A stretch of 64,000 bases of DNA. Origin: Candidatus Omnitrophota bacterium (GTDB lineage: Bacteria > Hinthialibacterota > Hinthialibacteria > Hinthialibacterales > JAKPRU01). The DNA lies in NCBI GenBank assembly GCA_029570205.1, contig JAKQSI010000008.1:10318-74317 (forward strand), in the 5' to 3' direction. The notes below the pieces were generated by a model. The model had not been told where the DNA came from. It saw only the letters and a list, made by a program, of their open reading frames with translations, and did no database searches. The position numbers were made by a program, and so were the translations under genes. This document shows positions 26,247 through 33,950 of this stretch, one piece after another (position 1 is the first letter of the stretch; each line of letters starts with the position of its first letter).

Positions 26247-27260
26247 ATGGACGAATTTACTTTCCAGAAACCGTTTTCGGAGCGAGGTTCCGGGCTGTCG
26301 AGCGGGAACTGCGCAGACCCGCGTGTCCTGGCCACAGCGGATATTTTCGGGGAGGCATTTGCCGAGCAGGGGTCTCGGATGGCCGACCTTCGGGTGTTCG
26401 GCATGGGGGAGGGGATTCATCCGGTGGTGGATCGGTTCGCCAAGAGATGCCCGGATCAGTACTTTTGCCTGGATCTCCAATCCGACACGGCAAAACGACG
26501 GGTGGTCGAAATGGCCGGGGCGGGGAGTATCGTATTTCTTGTCGCGGGAAATTCGGGGACTGTGGCAAAAATATGGCCGTTTCTGCGGGATGAGGTGTGC
26601 AGGAAACGTCTTAATATCAAGCTGGTTGCGGCCTGTTCCGGCATTTCCGCGCCGGAGGATTGTGTATCGCCGGAAGTTGTCGAAGACATGGCATTGATGC
26701 GGGTTTTGCCGCGCATGAAAGTGATTGTGCCTGCCGATGCCACCGAGACCAGGCGTGTTCTGAATTGGGCCTTGGAGACGCACGCTCATGCGTATATCCG
26801 GCTCTCTACTCTGCCGGTCCGGGGGGTGACCCGGGCAATAGATCATTTCGAGCCGGGAAGAGCCATCGTGCTGAATCCGGGTTGGGATATTGCCCTGATG
26901 GCATGTGGCCCGCTGGTCTCCCTTGCACTGGACACGGCGGAAGAGCTGGAATTGGATCGAATCTCAGCACGGGTTCTCAACTTCTCTACGATCAAACCAA
27001 TTGACCGTGCCGCCGTTGTGGAAACATCAATCGACACGCGCCGCATAATTACGTTGGAAGAGCATCAGATTACCGGCGGCTTGGGCAGCGCTGTGGCGGA
27101 AATCATCGCGCGGGAAGGATGCGGCGGGCGGATTTGTATGATGGGATTATATGACGAGTGTCTTGCTCACCTGCCGACAAAGGATATTCAGCGACATTAC
27201 GGATTGACCGTGGGGCGGTTGGTCGAAATTGCCAAGGAACTCATTGCTGCCGTTCCATGA
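26247..27260 (+). CDS. Isolated transketolase C-terminal half (degenerate)
   Basis: A 337-residue protein aligning with the pyrimidine-binding and C-terminal domains of split transketolase/DXS-like enzymes: ADIFGEAFAE, VVDRFAKRCPDQYF, then GDxA-like TLPVRG and ITLEEHQITGGLGSAVAEI, the normal C-terminal motif. No N-terminal (TPP diphosphate-binding) partner is in the window. At the position of the GIAEQ motif, whose Glu activates the thiamin ring, the sequence reads CLDLQSDTAK (74-83), so Ser79 occupies the Glu position. It may be a non-catalytic or repurposed subunit. The start is uncertain. Confidence 0.75.
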   Translation: MDEFTFQKPFSERGSGLSSGNCADPRVLATADIFGEAFAEQGSRMADLRVFGMGEGIHPVVDRFAKRCPDQYFCLDLQSDTAKRRVVEMAGAGSIVFLVAGNSGTVAKIWPFLRDEVCRKRLNIKLVAACSGISAPEDCVSPEVVEDMALMRVLPRMKVIVPADATETRRVLNWALETHAHAYIRLSTLPVRGVTRAIDHFEPGRAIVLNPGWDIALMACGPLVSLALDTAEELELDRISARVLNFSTIKPIDRAAVVETSIDTRRIITLEEHQITGGLGSAVAEIIAREGCGGRICMMGLYDECLAHLPTKDIQRHYGLTVGRLVEIAKELIAAVP

Positions 27261-27287
27261 CGATCTCCACAATGATTTTCGGACCGG

Positions 27288-27307
27288 ATTCCGGCGTTCG
27301 CCGGAAT
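27288..27307. repeat. ATTCCGGC palindromic repeat
   Basis: ATTCCGGCG and CGCCGGAAT form a 9-bp stem around TT. The same family, with variable loop, occurs at 57325-57344, 58080-58100, 58296-58315 and 58534-58553, usually followed by GACGG or preceded by CGTC. Confidence 0.8.
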
Positions 27308-27346
27308 GACGGATACTTTCCCTCTGCGAACAATGTTGAGGCTGCA

Positions 27347-27385
27347 AAACCGCAGGGGCGGGTCTGAGACCCGCCCCTGCGGTTT
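27347..27385. terminator. Perfect 19-bp stem hairpin between convergent genes
   Basis: AAACCGCAGGGGCGGGTCT and its exact complement flank a single G. The core matches the hairpin at 5081-5109. It lies between the transketolase-like gene (ends 27260) and the coiled-coil gene (ends 27408 on the other strand), so it probably terminates both. T residues at each stem end (GGTTT, GGTTTT) support this. Confidence 0.6.
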
Positions 27386-27407
27386 GATGACATTGCCTGA
27401 CGCATGT

Positions 27408-27752
27408 TCAATTCAACTCTTCTCCCTCGTTCTTCAATACCTCATGCAAATCATGGGTAAGCGATAAGAGCTCCCCGCGAAGTTCATTTGCGAAATGCAC
27501 AAGCATGTCGAGATCCGCGCGGTCATGACGTTTCAGAATGACATCGATCGCATTTTCGACGGTTTCCAGATCCTGTTTTTTTGCACGGAACTCCGCAAGG
27601 CGCTCCGATGCCATGGAATGGACACTCTGCTGACTTCGCAGCTCGCTTTCAACCCGGCCCAATCGAGTCAGCAAGGATTCGAGCCAAGTCGAGATTTCTT
27701 CCGCGACTCCATCACGGATTATCCGACTCCGTTCCAGCCGGTTCATGTCCAT
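27408..27752 (-). CDS. Small coiled-coil protein of unknown function
   Basis: About 114 residues from the ATG at 27752 (MDMNRLER; an ATG at 27770 is in the same frame). Almost entirely helical with charged heptad-like patterning (LTRLGRVESELRSQQS, ERLAEFRAKKQDLETVENAIDVILKRH). No family recognised. It follows the Gly/Met-rich protein gene by 67 bases as the last gene of the rpmA-bpsA-speD strand group and may form a complex with that protein; this is inference from position. Confidence 0.65.
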   Translation of the reverse strand: MDMNRLERSRIIRDGVAEEISTWLESLLTRLGRVESELRSQQSVHSMASERLAEFRAKKQDLETVENAIDVILKRHDRADLDMLVHFANELRGELLSLTHDLHEVLKNEGEELN

Positions 27753-27819
27753 GCCACTGTTACACTCCATTGGAACCGAGGTTTGAAACCAGTCAAAGAT
27801 CGGCGCAGACTTGCGAATG

Positions 27820-30363
27820 TTATTTCACTCCGAGAGAAACCTGCTCGGGCGCTTTGGGTTCTTCGGGCGCCTGGGGAGCCTTTTCGGATTTCTCTGCTTC
27901 TTCGCCTTCTCGGATCTTGCTGATATAATGCGCTTCAATTTCAGCTGTGACTTTGACTCGCTCATCCGGGAGGCTTTCGATCTCGAGTTCATTGATGGTA
28001 CCGATTCGGTTTCCGTATTCCAGTTGGTTCAGGAATCGCGCGTAGGATTTTACATCCGATTCGAATTCCAAACCTGCTGCTCTTTTGATGTAATAATCCT
28101 CCCCATTACTTCGTGCCGTCTCGTTCTGAGTCTCAATGATCTCCGCAGGAATTTCGCCGTCGGCTTTCGCCTTTTGCCACGCCAGGATTTTGTCGATTTC
28201 CTTTTCTTTCTGAGTGAGTACCTCTTTCAGGCGTGTACCCATCAGACGATCCCCGGTGGTTGGGTCATACAACCAGGCGGGTGGCACAGGCAGTCCCATG
28301 ATGCCCATACCCATGCCCATCATGCCCATACCGCCCATTCCTCCGCGCATTCCGCCGCCCATCCCCATCCGTCCCATTGCTCCAAAGGTTTGTTGGAATC
28401 CACCGGAGGCAATTTGGCGCTTGAGCTGGATCAGTGTTCGCTTGACCAGCATGTCTTGCATGGCTGCTCCCATTCCTCCCATCCCCATCATGCCCATGCC
28501 CATCATGCCCATGCCCATGCCCATGCCGCCCTCGACTCCATCGGGAAGAACAGTGTTGATCAACTCCTCTATTTGGCGATAGAAATAGTTGCGAACTTCG
28601 TCATCGGTCACCGTGTAGCTTTCGCCCCGGTTGCTCAGGCGGGTCACAGCAGCAACCTTCTCATCAATGGCCTGTTGGCAGAGAGACTGGGCCAACTCCA
28701 CAAATCTCAGGGTCATATAGACTTGGCGCGTGTTTTCCTCCGGCACCTCAAACATGCCTGTAAGGGTTTGATAGTTCAGGTTTGGCCGTGCCAGACTCTT
28801 TTCAAAATAATCCATTGAGTGGATTTTTTTGACGGTTCGATAGGTTGGGTCTTTTCCAGCAAGGAATTCTGCATCCAGGCCCATAGCTTTTCGGACGTAA
28901 TTGTATTCACGTTCTTGAGAGATGCGGATAATTGCATCATTCCGAGGATCGTTCTTGGTTCGTTGCCGGGTGATCAGTTGGGAGTGAAAAACCGGCAATT
29001 GGGTTGGTTCGGGATATTCGTGATCGCAATGATCGACAATGGTGCTGTTGGCGTCTTCTTTTGTCGGCGCATTGGCTGCGCCTGAAGAGGGGTATCGAAC
29101 GGTTTTGGAGATTCGAATTTCATCGATCATCGACTCTGCGCTGAACTCGTTTTTCTCCGTAGCTCCAAAAAAGATTCCTTTGATTTCGCCGGGTTTGGCG
29201 ATGCCAATACCCTCTCGAAGAGTTTTTCCAACGACGGAAGCCATGCCCATGGGCTGGCCGGGTGTGTACTCACCCCTCATGCCCATACCACCCATGCCAT
29301 AGCCCCCCATGCCCATCATGCCTCCCATGCCAAGGCCCCCCATACCCATCATGCCCCCCATGCCCATCATGCCTCCCATACCGAAGCCCCCCATCCCCCC
29401 CATCCCATAGCCGCCGCCATAACCCACACCAAAATCCACGTCCACAGCGCTTCGGATGGACACCAGCGGCTGACCGGGAATTCCCTTATTCGCCCCATTG
29501 ATATAAAAAGCCTGCTGATTGTCCGCCCATACAGCGCAAATGTAGTACCACTGATCCTGCTTCCAATCGGCGATCGGCGTGTACAAGTGGCTCAGTTGTC
29601 CTTCGCAGTTACGCAGTTCATAACAGATTGTCGGACCTTCCCCTTTATATATGGCAATGTAGCTTTCCAGCTCATAAGGAGGCTGTCCGGTGAATGTTGC
29701 GAATGGATTGATCTCCCGCGCATCTTCCATGCTTTTGAACAGGCGTTGTCCGAGAGCCAGAAAGAAACACTTTGTTTTGACCTTCTCGTCCATCGGGTCC
29801 CAACCGATTTTCAGCAGAAACTCGACTGTTCCCTCTTTTTCATCCAGAGGACGCACTCCGGACCCGGTGAAATTGGTGTACGTTCGGGTATGGCCATCAT
29901 AGGCCCGGAGAGCGGAGCCGAATTTCCCCTCTCCCAATGAGGGATTCACTCCCCATTCGTGTGAGACTTGCAGTTTGGTGACGTTAGAGGTTTCCTCTAA
30001 TTGCGATACTTCATTGATTCGCTGAAGGAGCGTGCCCCGGTAATCCGCTTCGGGCTGAAAGTCATCCAGGAGGTTGTATTTTTCGGCGAGAGTCTGGTAG
30101 TTCTGTTTGTCCTTGCTTACCATTTCCTGAAGCCTCTTCAGCTCCTCGGCAAGGCCGGACTCCAGGTCTTTCAGGAGGCCATCTTGAGCGCCGCCACCGC
30201 CGGCGAGTCCGAGAACAGTTTTATAGGTCCGGGTGCCGTTCTGGATTTCCGTCTTGACCTGATCCCATTCCGATTTCATAGGAGCAAATACGAACAGATG
30301 AAGAACGGCCAGGATTCCCACAAATACCGCGATAAAAACGATCAGTTTAAGATTTTTCTTCAT
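27820..30363 (-). CDS. Gly/Met-rich membrane-anchored LamG-like protein
   Basis: 847 residues. An N-terminal signal anchor (about 5-27, LIVFIAVFVGILAVLHLFVF) is followed by a coiled-coil stretch, then a beta-rich region with LamG/concanavalin-like features (GKFGSALRAYDG, WYYICAVWADNQQAFYINGA, IDEIRISKTVRYP). The region is interrupted by a long tract of GMGGM-type repeats (about 314-364); two more Met/Gly tracts lie near 606-634 and 658-694. A helical C-terminal region ends in Glu/Lys/Pro-rich sequence. The ATG at 30363 has GAGGAG eight bases upstream and overlaps speD by 17 bases, so the two are coupled. Function unknown; Met-rich tracts can bind copper or form low-complexity surfaces. Confidence 0.85.
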   Translation of the reverse strand: MKKNLKLIVFIAVFVGILAVLHLFVFAPMKSEWDQVKTEIQNGTRTYKTVLGLAGGGGAQDGLLKDLESGLAEELKRLQEMVSKDKQNYQTLAEKYNLLDDFQPEADYRGTLLQRINEVSQLEETSNVTKLQVSHEWGVNPSLGEGKFGSALRAYDGHTRTYTNFTGSGVRPLDEKEGTVEFLLKIGWDPMDEKVKTKCFFLALGQRLFKSMEDAREINPFATFTGQPPYELESYIAIYKGEGPTICYELRNCEGQLSHLYTPIADWKQDQWYYICAVWADNQQAFYINGANKGIPGQPLVSIRSAVDVDFGVGYGGGYGMGGMGGFGMGGMMGMGGMMGMGGLGMGGMMGMGGYGMGGMGMRGEYTPGQPMGMASVVGKTLREGIGIAKPGEIKGIFFGATEKNEFSAESMIDEIRISKTVRYPSSGAANAPTKEDANSTIVDHCDHEYPEPTQLPVFHSQLITRQRTKNDPRNDAIIRISQEREYNYVRKAMGLDAEFLAGKDPTYRTVKKIHSMDYFEKSLARPNLNYQTLTGMFEVPEENTRQVYMTLRFVELAQSLCQQAIDEKVAAVTRLSNRGESYTVTDDEVRNYFYRQIEELINTVLPDGVEGGMGMGMGMMGMGMMGMGGMGAAMQDMLVKRTLIQLKRQIASGGFQQTFGAMGRMGMGGGMRGGMGGMGMMGMGMGIMGLPVPPAWLYDPTTGDRLMGTRLKEVLTQKEKEIDKILAWQKAKADGEIPAEIIETQNETARSNGEDYYIKRAAGLEFESDVKSYARFLNQLEYGNRIGTINELEIESLPDERVKVTAEIEAHYISKIREGEEAEKSEKAPQAPEEPKAPEQVSLGVK

Positions 30364-30712
30364 GATCAGGCTCCTCACCGCGCCGAATTTCCGTGACCCG
30401 GCGACGTCGAAGTTCTAGATCTTCGCAGAGACGCTCTGCGATGGCGCGGCTCTGCTCCGAGTGACAGGCGAACACATCCACCGTCAACAGGCCCTCATCC
30501 ACCCAACTGTGTATTGCAATATGTGACTGGGACAAGAGAACATAACCTGTGTATCCGGAGGGTGAAAAACGATGGAAATGCTCATCGACAATTTCCGCGC
30601 CGGCCTCATAAGCGGCCCGCAACAGGATGCTGCGCGCCCGGTCAGGTCCTTCCAGAAGACTGATATCTCTCGTCCATCCGTCAATCAGTATATGCGATCG
30701 GTGTTCGTCCAC
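30347..30712 (-). CDS. speD: S-adenosylmethionine decarboxylase proenzyme SpeD
   Basis: A 121-residue class 1B proenzyme that self-cleaves to give a pyruvoyl enzyme making decarboxylated SAM, the aminopropyl donor for polyamines. S63 (pyruvoyl precursor), H68 (IAIHSW) and C83 (DVFACH) occupy the same positions as in the Thermotoga enzyme. The residue before the cleavage site is Gln62 where the family normally has Glu. It lies 12 bases after a branched-chain polyamine synthase-like gene, which would consume its product, and overlaps the Gly/Met-rich gene. The C-terminus is charged and longer-tailed than needed. Confidence 0.93.
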   Translation of the reverse strand: MDEHRSHILIDGWTRDISLLEGPDRARSILLRAAYEAGAEIVDEHFHRFSPSGYTGYVLLSQSHIAIHSWVDEGLLTVDVFACHSEQSRAIAERLCEDLELRRRRVTEIRRGEEPDHEEKS

Positions 30713-30724
30713 CGAAATCTCGAT

Positions 30725-32026
30725 TCAAGAGCCGAGCGGCCCGGTTTCACCATATTTGCGGAAGGTGTTTCCGCCGCATTCCGGGCAGCCGTTTTTTTTG
30801 AGGTCGGCAATCGTCTCATACTCTCGATCCGGGCCGACTTCGATTGCTGTCTCACAAAGGGCACAGGTATACCGCCCACCGGGCCGTCGAATCTCTCCCG
30901 TGTATAAAGAAGAGTAACACAAATCCATTTCCTTTTCATGTGGGACACCGGTTCTCCGGCGCAAGTGACGCAGATTGGATTGGTGGGCATGAATGGAGGA
31001 CCCCTCGTACCGGTTGAATCCGGGCCGTAAGTCCACTGTAATCCAACCCTGCCGGTTCAGATTGCCCTCGATTTGGAGCAAATCATCGGGGGCCGGGTCG
31101 GCGTAGGAGAGCATCAGATCGCCTCCCTCTTTCCCCAGCAACTGCGCGGCTCGACAGCAGAAGAGTGTAATTCCGTTCACCGTATAGGGCGGGTCTGTGA
31201 ATACGGTCCGGCAGGAACCGAAAGTTTCCTCCGGCAATGAGTTTCGAGCATCATAAATATGCAGGTCGATCTCAGTTCCCGCTTTGGACGCACACTCCCG
31301 GATGTATTCAACGAATCGCTTGTCGATATCCAGAACGAGAAGGGAGACACTGGAACTGCCCTCTCCAGTCTTGGGGAGGGTCAAGGTGGGGTTGACAGAT
31401 CCGACCGATTCAACCCCCTCTGTATCTCCCCCAATCCTGGGGGAAAGGGTTTGGTTTGTATCTCCCCCAATTCTGGGAGAGACATTTCTGCCAATCGCCT
31501 GCATCACCAGGGCCACCGCGATGGAAACGAGATCATCATCTCCCAAAAAGGCCACATGGCGTCCCAGGATCAACCCTTTCTCAATTGCCAGAAGGGCGCG
31601 TCGGATGCCGGACTCGGGTGTTCCGTGGCTCTGGTCCAAGCGTACATCGCATTCCGGGCGACGGGAGCAGAACTCGCGAAACTGTTCCAGGACACAGTCC
31701 AATCCGCCGGGGATTACCAGCCCCTGGCCCTCACAGATCGGGCATTGTGAGTTCAGGGAATCGCTTGCGCCAAAAATGCTTCGGAGAAGATCCTCACCTT
31801 TCGGAGTAACGCGGGGACGCCGCCCCTCCTCCATCAAGCCGCGTTTGACCAGCTCCCCTCGAATAGCCGCCACCACGGGAATCGGCAGACGGCAGCTGCG
31901 CGCCCATTCCTGTGTAGAAATGGGATGTGCCCACCGAAGACTCCAGAGTACGGCCTGCACCCCGATCGGGCCTTCCCGAAGCCGGACGGCATCAGCGATC
32001 TCTTTCAGCAACGCCGAATCGTGCAT
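30725..32026 (-). CDS. bpsA: Branched-chain polyamine synthase-like (DUF43/BpsA) with repeat insertion
   Basis: 433 residues from the ATG at 32026 (a TTG at 32050 is also in frame). N-terminal winged-helix-like region, a Cys pair (CPIC), then the aminopropyltransferase domain with FLGDDDLVSIA, VLDIDKRF, FTDPPYTVNG and LSYADPAPDD, as in BpsA, which adds aminopropyl groups from decarboxylated SAM to spermidine. Between DDDLVSIA...MQAIG and SLLVLDIDKRF, where relatives have a short turn, there are ~46 extra residues encoded by palindromic repeat DNA (31349-31486). The C-terminal ~60 residues hold CALC and CPEC, a possible zinc ribbon. speD follows by 12 bases. Confidence 0.85.
   Translation of the reverse strand: MHDSALLKEIADAVRLREGPIGVQAVLWSLRWAHPISTQEWARSCRLPIPVVAAIRGELVKRGLMEEGRRPRVTPKGEDLLRSIFGASDSLNSQCPICEGQGLVIPGGLDCVLEQFREFCSRRPECDVRLDQSHGTPESGIRRALLAIEKGLILGRHVAFLGDDDLVSIAVALVMQAIGRNVSPRIGGDTNQTLSPRIGGDTEGVESVGSVNPTLTLPKTGEGSSSVSLLVLDIDKRFVEYIRECASKAGTEIDLHIYDARNSLPEETFGSCRTVFTDPPYTVNGITLFCCRAAQLLGKEGGDLMLSYADPAPDDLLQIEGNLNRQGWITVDLRPGFNRYEGSSIHAHQSNLRHLRRRTGVPHEKEMDLCYSSLYTGEIRRPGGRYTCALCETAIEVGPDREYETIADLKKNGCPECGGNTFRKYGETGPLGS
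31349..31486. repeat. In-frame palindromic repeat insertion inside bpsA
   Basis: About 138 bases (46 codons, no stop) made of three short palindromes: CCCTCTCC-AGTCTT-GGGGAGGG-like, TCCCCCAATCCTGGGGGA and TCTCCCCCAATTCTGGGAGA. The last two form a direct repeat that encodes SPRIGGDT twice. The composition matches the intergenic GGGGAGGG repeats of this window, not the surrounding gene. The length is a multiple of three and the frame is preserved. Confidence 0.8.
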
Positions 32027-32032
32027 GGAACC

Positions 32033-32064
32033 AAAGAAAAAGGCGGGCAAAAACTCCCGCCTTT
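32033..32064 (-). terminator. Intrinsic terminator of rpmA
   Basis: On the minus strand AAAGGCGGG pairs with CCCGCCTTT around an eight-base loop and is followed by TTCTTTGG, 28 bases after the rpmA stop. It sits directly before the bpsA-like start, so the polyamine operon needs its own promoter or depends on readthrough. Confidence 0.8.
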
Positions 32065-32091
32065 CTGTCCTTTCTTACCCACCTTTCCGGA

Positions 32092-32346
32092 TTACTCAGG
32101 AATGACGGATACCATGGAACGGTTCATCCGTGTGTGGAACTTGACCCGACCATCAATCAGAGCAAACAGGGTATTATCACTGCCCTTACTTACTCCCTTG
32201 CCCGGATGAAACGTGGTACCCCGCTGGCGAACGATAATTGACCCTGCGGTGACCAGCTGGCCGCCGAACCGTTTCACGCCAAGTCGCTTGGAATTGCTAT
32301 CGCGACCGTTTTTCTGTTTTCCGCCTCCGGTTTTGACTTTCGACAT
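32092..32346 (-). CDS. rpmA: 50S ribosomal protein L27
   Basis: An 84-residue ribosomal protein located at the peptidyl-transferase centre. [32 protein letters not shown] and [16 protein letters not shown] are diagnostic. The N-terminus starts [10 protein letters not shown], with no cleavable leader. L27 is normally directly downstream of L21 (rplU) and often upstream of obgE; neither is here, so the gene has been separated from its usual operon. A strong terminator follows, and a toxin-antitoxin-protease operon lies upstream. The ribosome site is AGGAGGA just before the ATG. Confidence 0.97.
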   Translation of the reverse strand: MSKVKTGGGKQKNGRDSNSKRLGVKRFGGQLVTAGSIIVRQRGTTFHPGKGVSKGSDNTLFALIDGRVKFHTRMNRSMVSVIPE

Positions 32347-32399
32347 AATAGTCCTCCTGCTGAGTGTTCAGAACATTTATTATGTCTTCTCAGGGGCTG

Positions 32400-33500
32400 T
32401 CAGTCAATGCAACCGGGGGGGCTGCTGTCGACACTTATTTTCTCCCAATCCAGTTTCTCTTTCAGATGATTGTGCCATCGATAAGAAATCAATTTCTCGT
32501 GCTGCAAGCGACCTACGATGATGCCGGGCGCTATGCCCTGCATGTTCGCAAAACCCACAATTGCTTCTTCCGAGAAGCGATTGTTTTTAACAAACTCAGC
32601 CCAATCATTTGGCGGGATCAAGAAATCCTTCGCAAAGTTATCCGCATCCTTTTCTTCGTCAACAAACACCATTCTTTTCTTGTTGAGTAGAAGATGCCCG
32701 GCTTCGTGGAAAAATGTGAACCAAAAATGATCATTGGTCTTGTGTCGTAAGCTAAGTTGGATCAGAGCCTTATCAGAAGATAGCCATCGTGCTGCGCCAC
32801 TCAGGCTCATTCCCGGCAATGGCGGAACATAAACCACAAGGACACCTGCTGCAGAACACAATTCACGCAAACGAACAGCGAACACCTCGCCGGCTTCATT
32901 TGTCAGCGACCGTATATTATGCAAAGTCTTCTTGAAAGCGTCTGAATCGAAAGAGGCGCACGTCGCTTCCATTGCCTGCAATTCTCCCAGACGCAACCAG
33001 CACAAGACCGCCTCACGATTGCTCTGAAATACCTGAGATTGACGCATGGCAACGTTCAGGCTCCCAAATTGCCTTTCCCAGGCATCGACGCTGCCTACTC
33101 CAAAGAAAGTCAGCAATTCAATCACGGTATCTGCCGGTTTTATGGACTTTGACAGAACCCCTGTCGAAATAAGGAACTTAACAGGAAAGCGTTGCGCCCA
33201 CTGAACATTGCGTATAAATTTCTCCCTTTCCTTTTCTTTGGCAAGGTGAAGCCGATAAGCCGATTCCAGATTTGTCCAAATAATGGCTTTGACCCCCAAC
33301 ACACGCTCAAACTGAATTGCCGTTTCCGGCTCAACAGCGACCTTCGCGTTCAGAACCTTATGGATGTGGGTTCTTGAGCATCCACAGCGTCGCGCCAATT
33401 CCGCCGGTTTCATATTTTTCGATTCCAGAATTTCTTCGAGAACCCAACCGGGCGGAACACAATAATCCGGTAAATACGCGTATCCGGTCCTATTCATCAT
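32400..33500 (-). CDS. HigA-like HTH antitoxin fused to ImmA/IrrE metallopeptidase
   Basis: 366 residues with two parts. Residues 15-75 form a XRE/HigA helix-turn-helix (LEEILESKNMKPAELARRCG, SRTHIHKVLNAK). The C-terminal half is an ImmA/IrrE (COG2856) zinc peptidase with HEAGH (265-269) and a downstream acidic ligand in EKDADNFAKDFLIP. In ICEBs1 ImmA cleaves a repressor, and IrrE relieves stress repression; in antitoxin fusions the peptidase is thought to control antitoxin stability. It lies 29 bases after a HigB-type toxin gene. An ATG two codons in is also possible. Confidence 0.88.
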   Translation of the reverse strand: MMNRTGYAYLPDYCVPPGWVLEEILESKNMKPAELARRCGCSRTHIHKVLNAKVAVEPETAIQFERVLGVKAIIWTNLESAYRLHLAKEKEREKFIRNVQWAQRFPVKFLISTGVLSKSIKPADTVIELLTFFGVGSVDAWERQFGSLNVAMRQSQVFQSNREAVLCWLRLGELQAMEATCASFDSDAFKKTLHNIRSLTNEAGEVFAVRLRELCSAAGVLVVYVPPLPGMSLSGAARWLSSDKALIQLSLRHKTNDHFWFTFFHEAGHLLLNKKRMVFVDEEKDADNFAKDFLIPPNDWAEFVKNNRFSEEAIVGFANMQGIAPGIIVGRLQHEKLISYRWHNHLKEKLDWEKISVDSSPPGCID

Positions 33501-33529
33501 TCATTCTCCCTTTTCCTTGATCACGGTGG

Positions 33530-33877
33530 TCAATTGTGATAATCCACCACCTCAACAATTTGAATCACGTTGACTCGCGAGAGATCGAGTCCTCCATCTG
33601 CTTTGCATGGTATGGATTCAACATAGGGTCGAAACAGCAAACGATATGGCTGGACTAAATCCACCGCAAAACAGCCTTTTCGGTCACCTTTGAGAGCATG
33701 GCAGCGGATTGGCTTGCATGTCGGAACCTCCGCCAACGTGGGCGGAGCGCGCAAAACCGCAATTCGTAACATGATACAGCGTGCCATTTGGTTGCCGTAT
33801 TCTTTTTTGAGTTCTACAGCGCTGTTGAAAATCCACTGCAATTTCCTGGTTTGAAACTCAATTTCCACAGGAATCAA
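33530..33877 (-). CDS. RelE/HigB-family toxin
   Basis: 115 residues in the HigB branch of RelE toxins: an N-terminal helical region with basic and aromatic residues (KLQWIFNSAVELKK), then RCHALKGDRKGCFAVDLVQPYRLLFRP, the core strand pattern of ribosome-dependent mRNA interferases. It precedes its antitoxin, the gene order typical of higBA. The start is an unusual TTG at 33877 with AGGA upstream; a GTG at 33868 is an alternative. The promoter and operator immediately upstream fit autoregulation by the HTH antitoxin. Confidence 0.82.
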   Translation of the reverse strand: MIPVEIEFQTRKLQWIFNSAVELKKEYGNQMARCIMLRIAVLRAPPTLAEVPTCKPIRCHALKGDRKGCFAVDLVQPYRLLFRPYVESIPCKADGGLDLSRVNVIQIVEVVDYHN

Positions 33878-33878
33878 T

Positions 33879-33922
33879 AATTGTGTTTCCTAAAAGATAA
33901 CACAATTGGCTCAAGATATCAA
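33879..33922 (-). promoter_or_regulatory. Promoter and operator of the HigB/HigA-ImmA operon
   Basis: On the minus strand TTGATA (33917-33922) and TATCTT (33894-33899) are separated by exactly 17 bases. A 9-bp inverted repeat, AATTGTGTT / AACACAATT (outer limits 33879-33907), covers the -10 box and start site, the expected position for repression by the HTH antitoxin. Confidence 0.75.
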
Positions 33923-33950
33923 GATCTCCATTCGAACAAAACCACAAATC

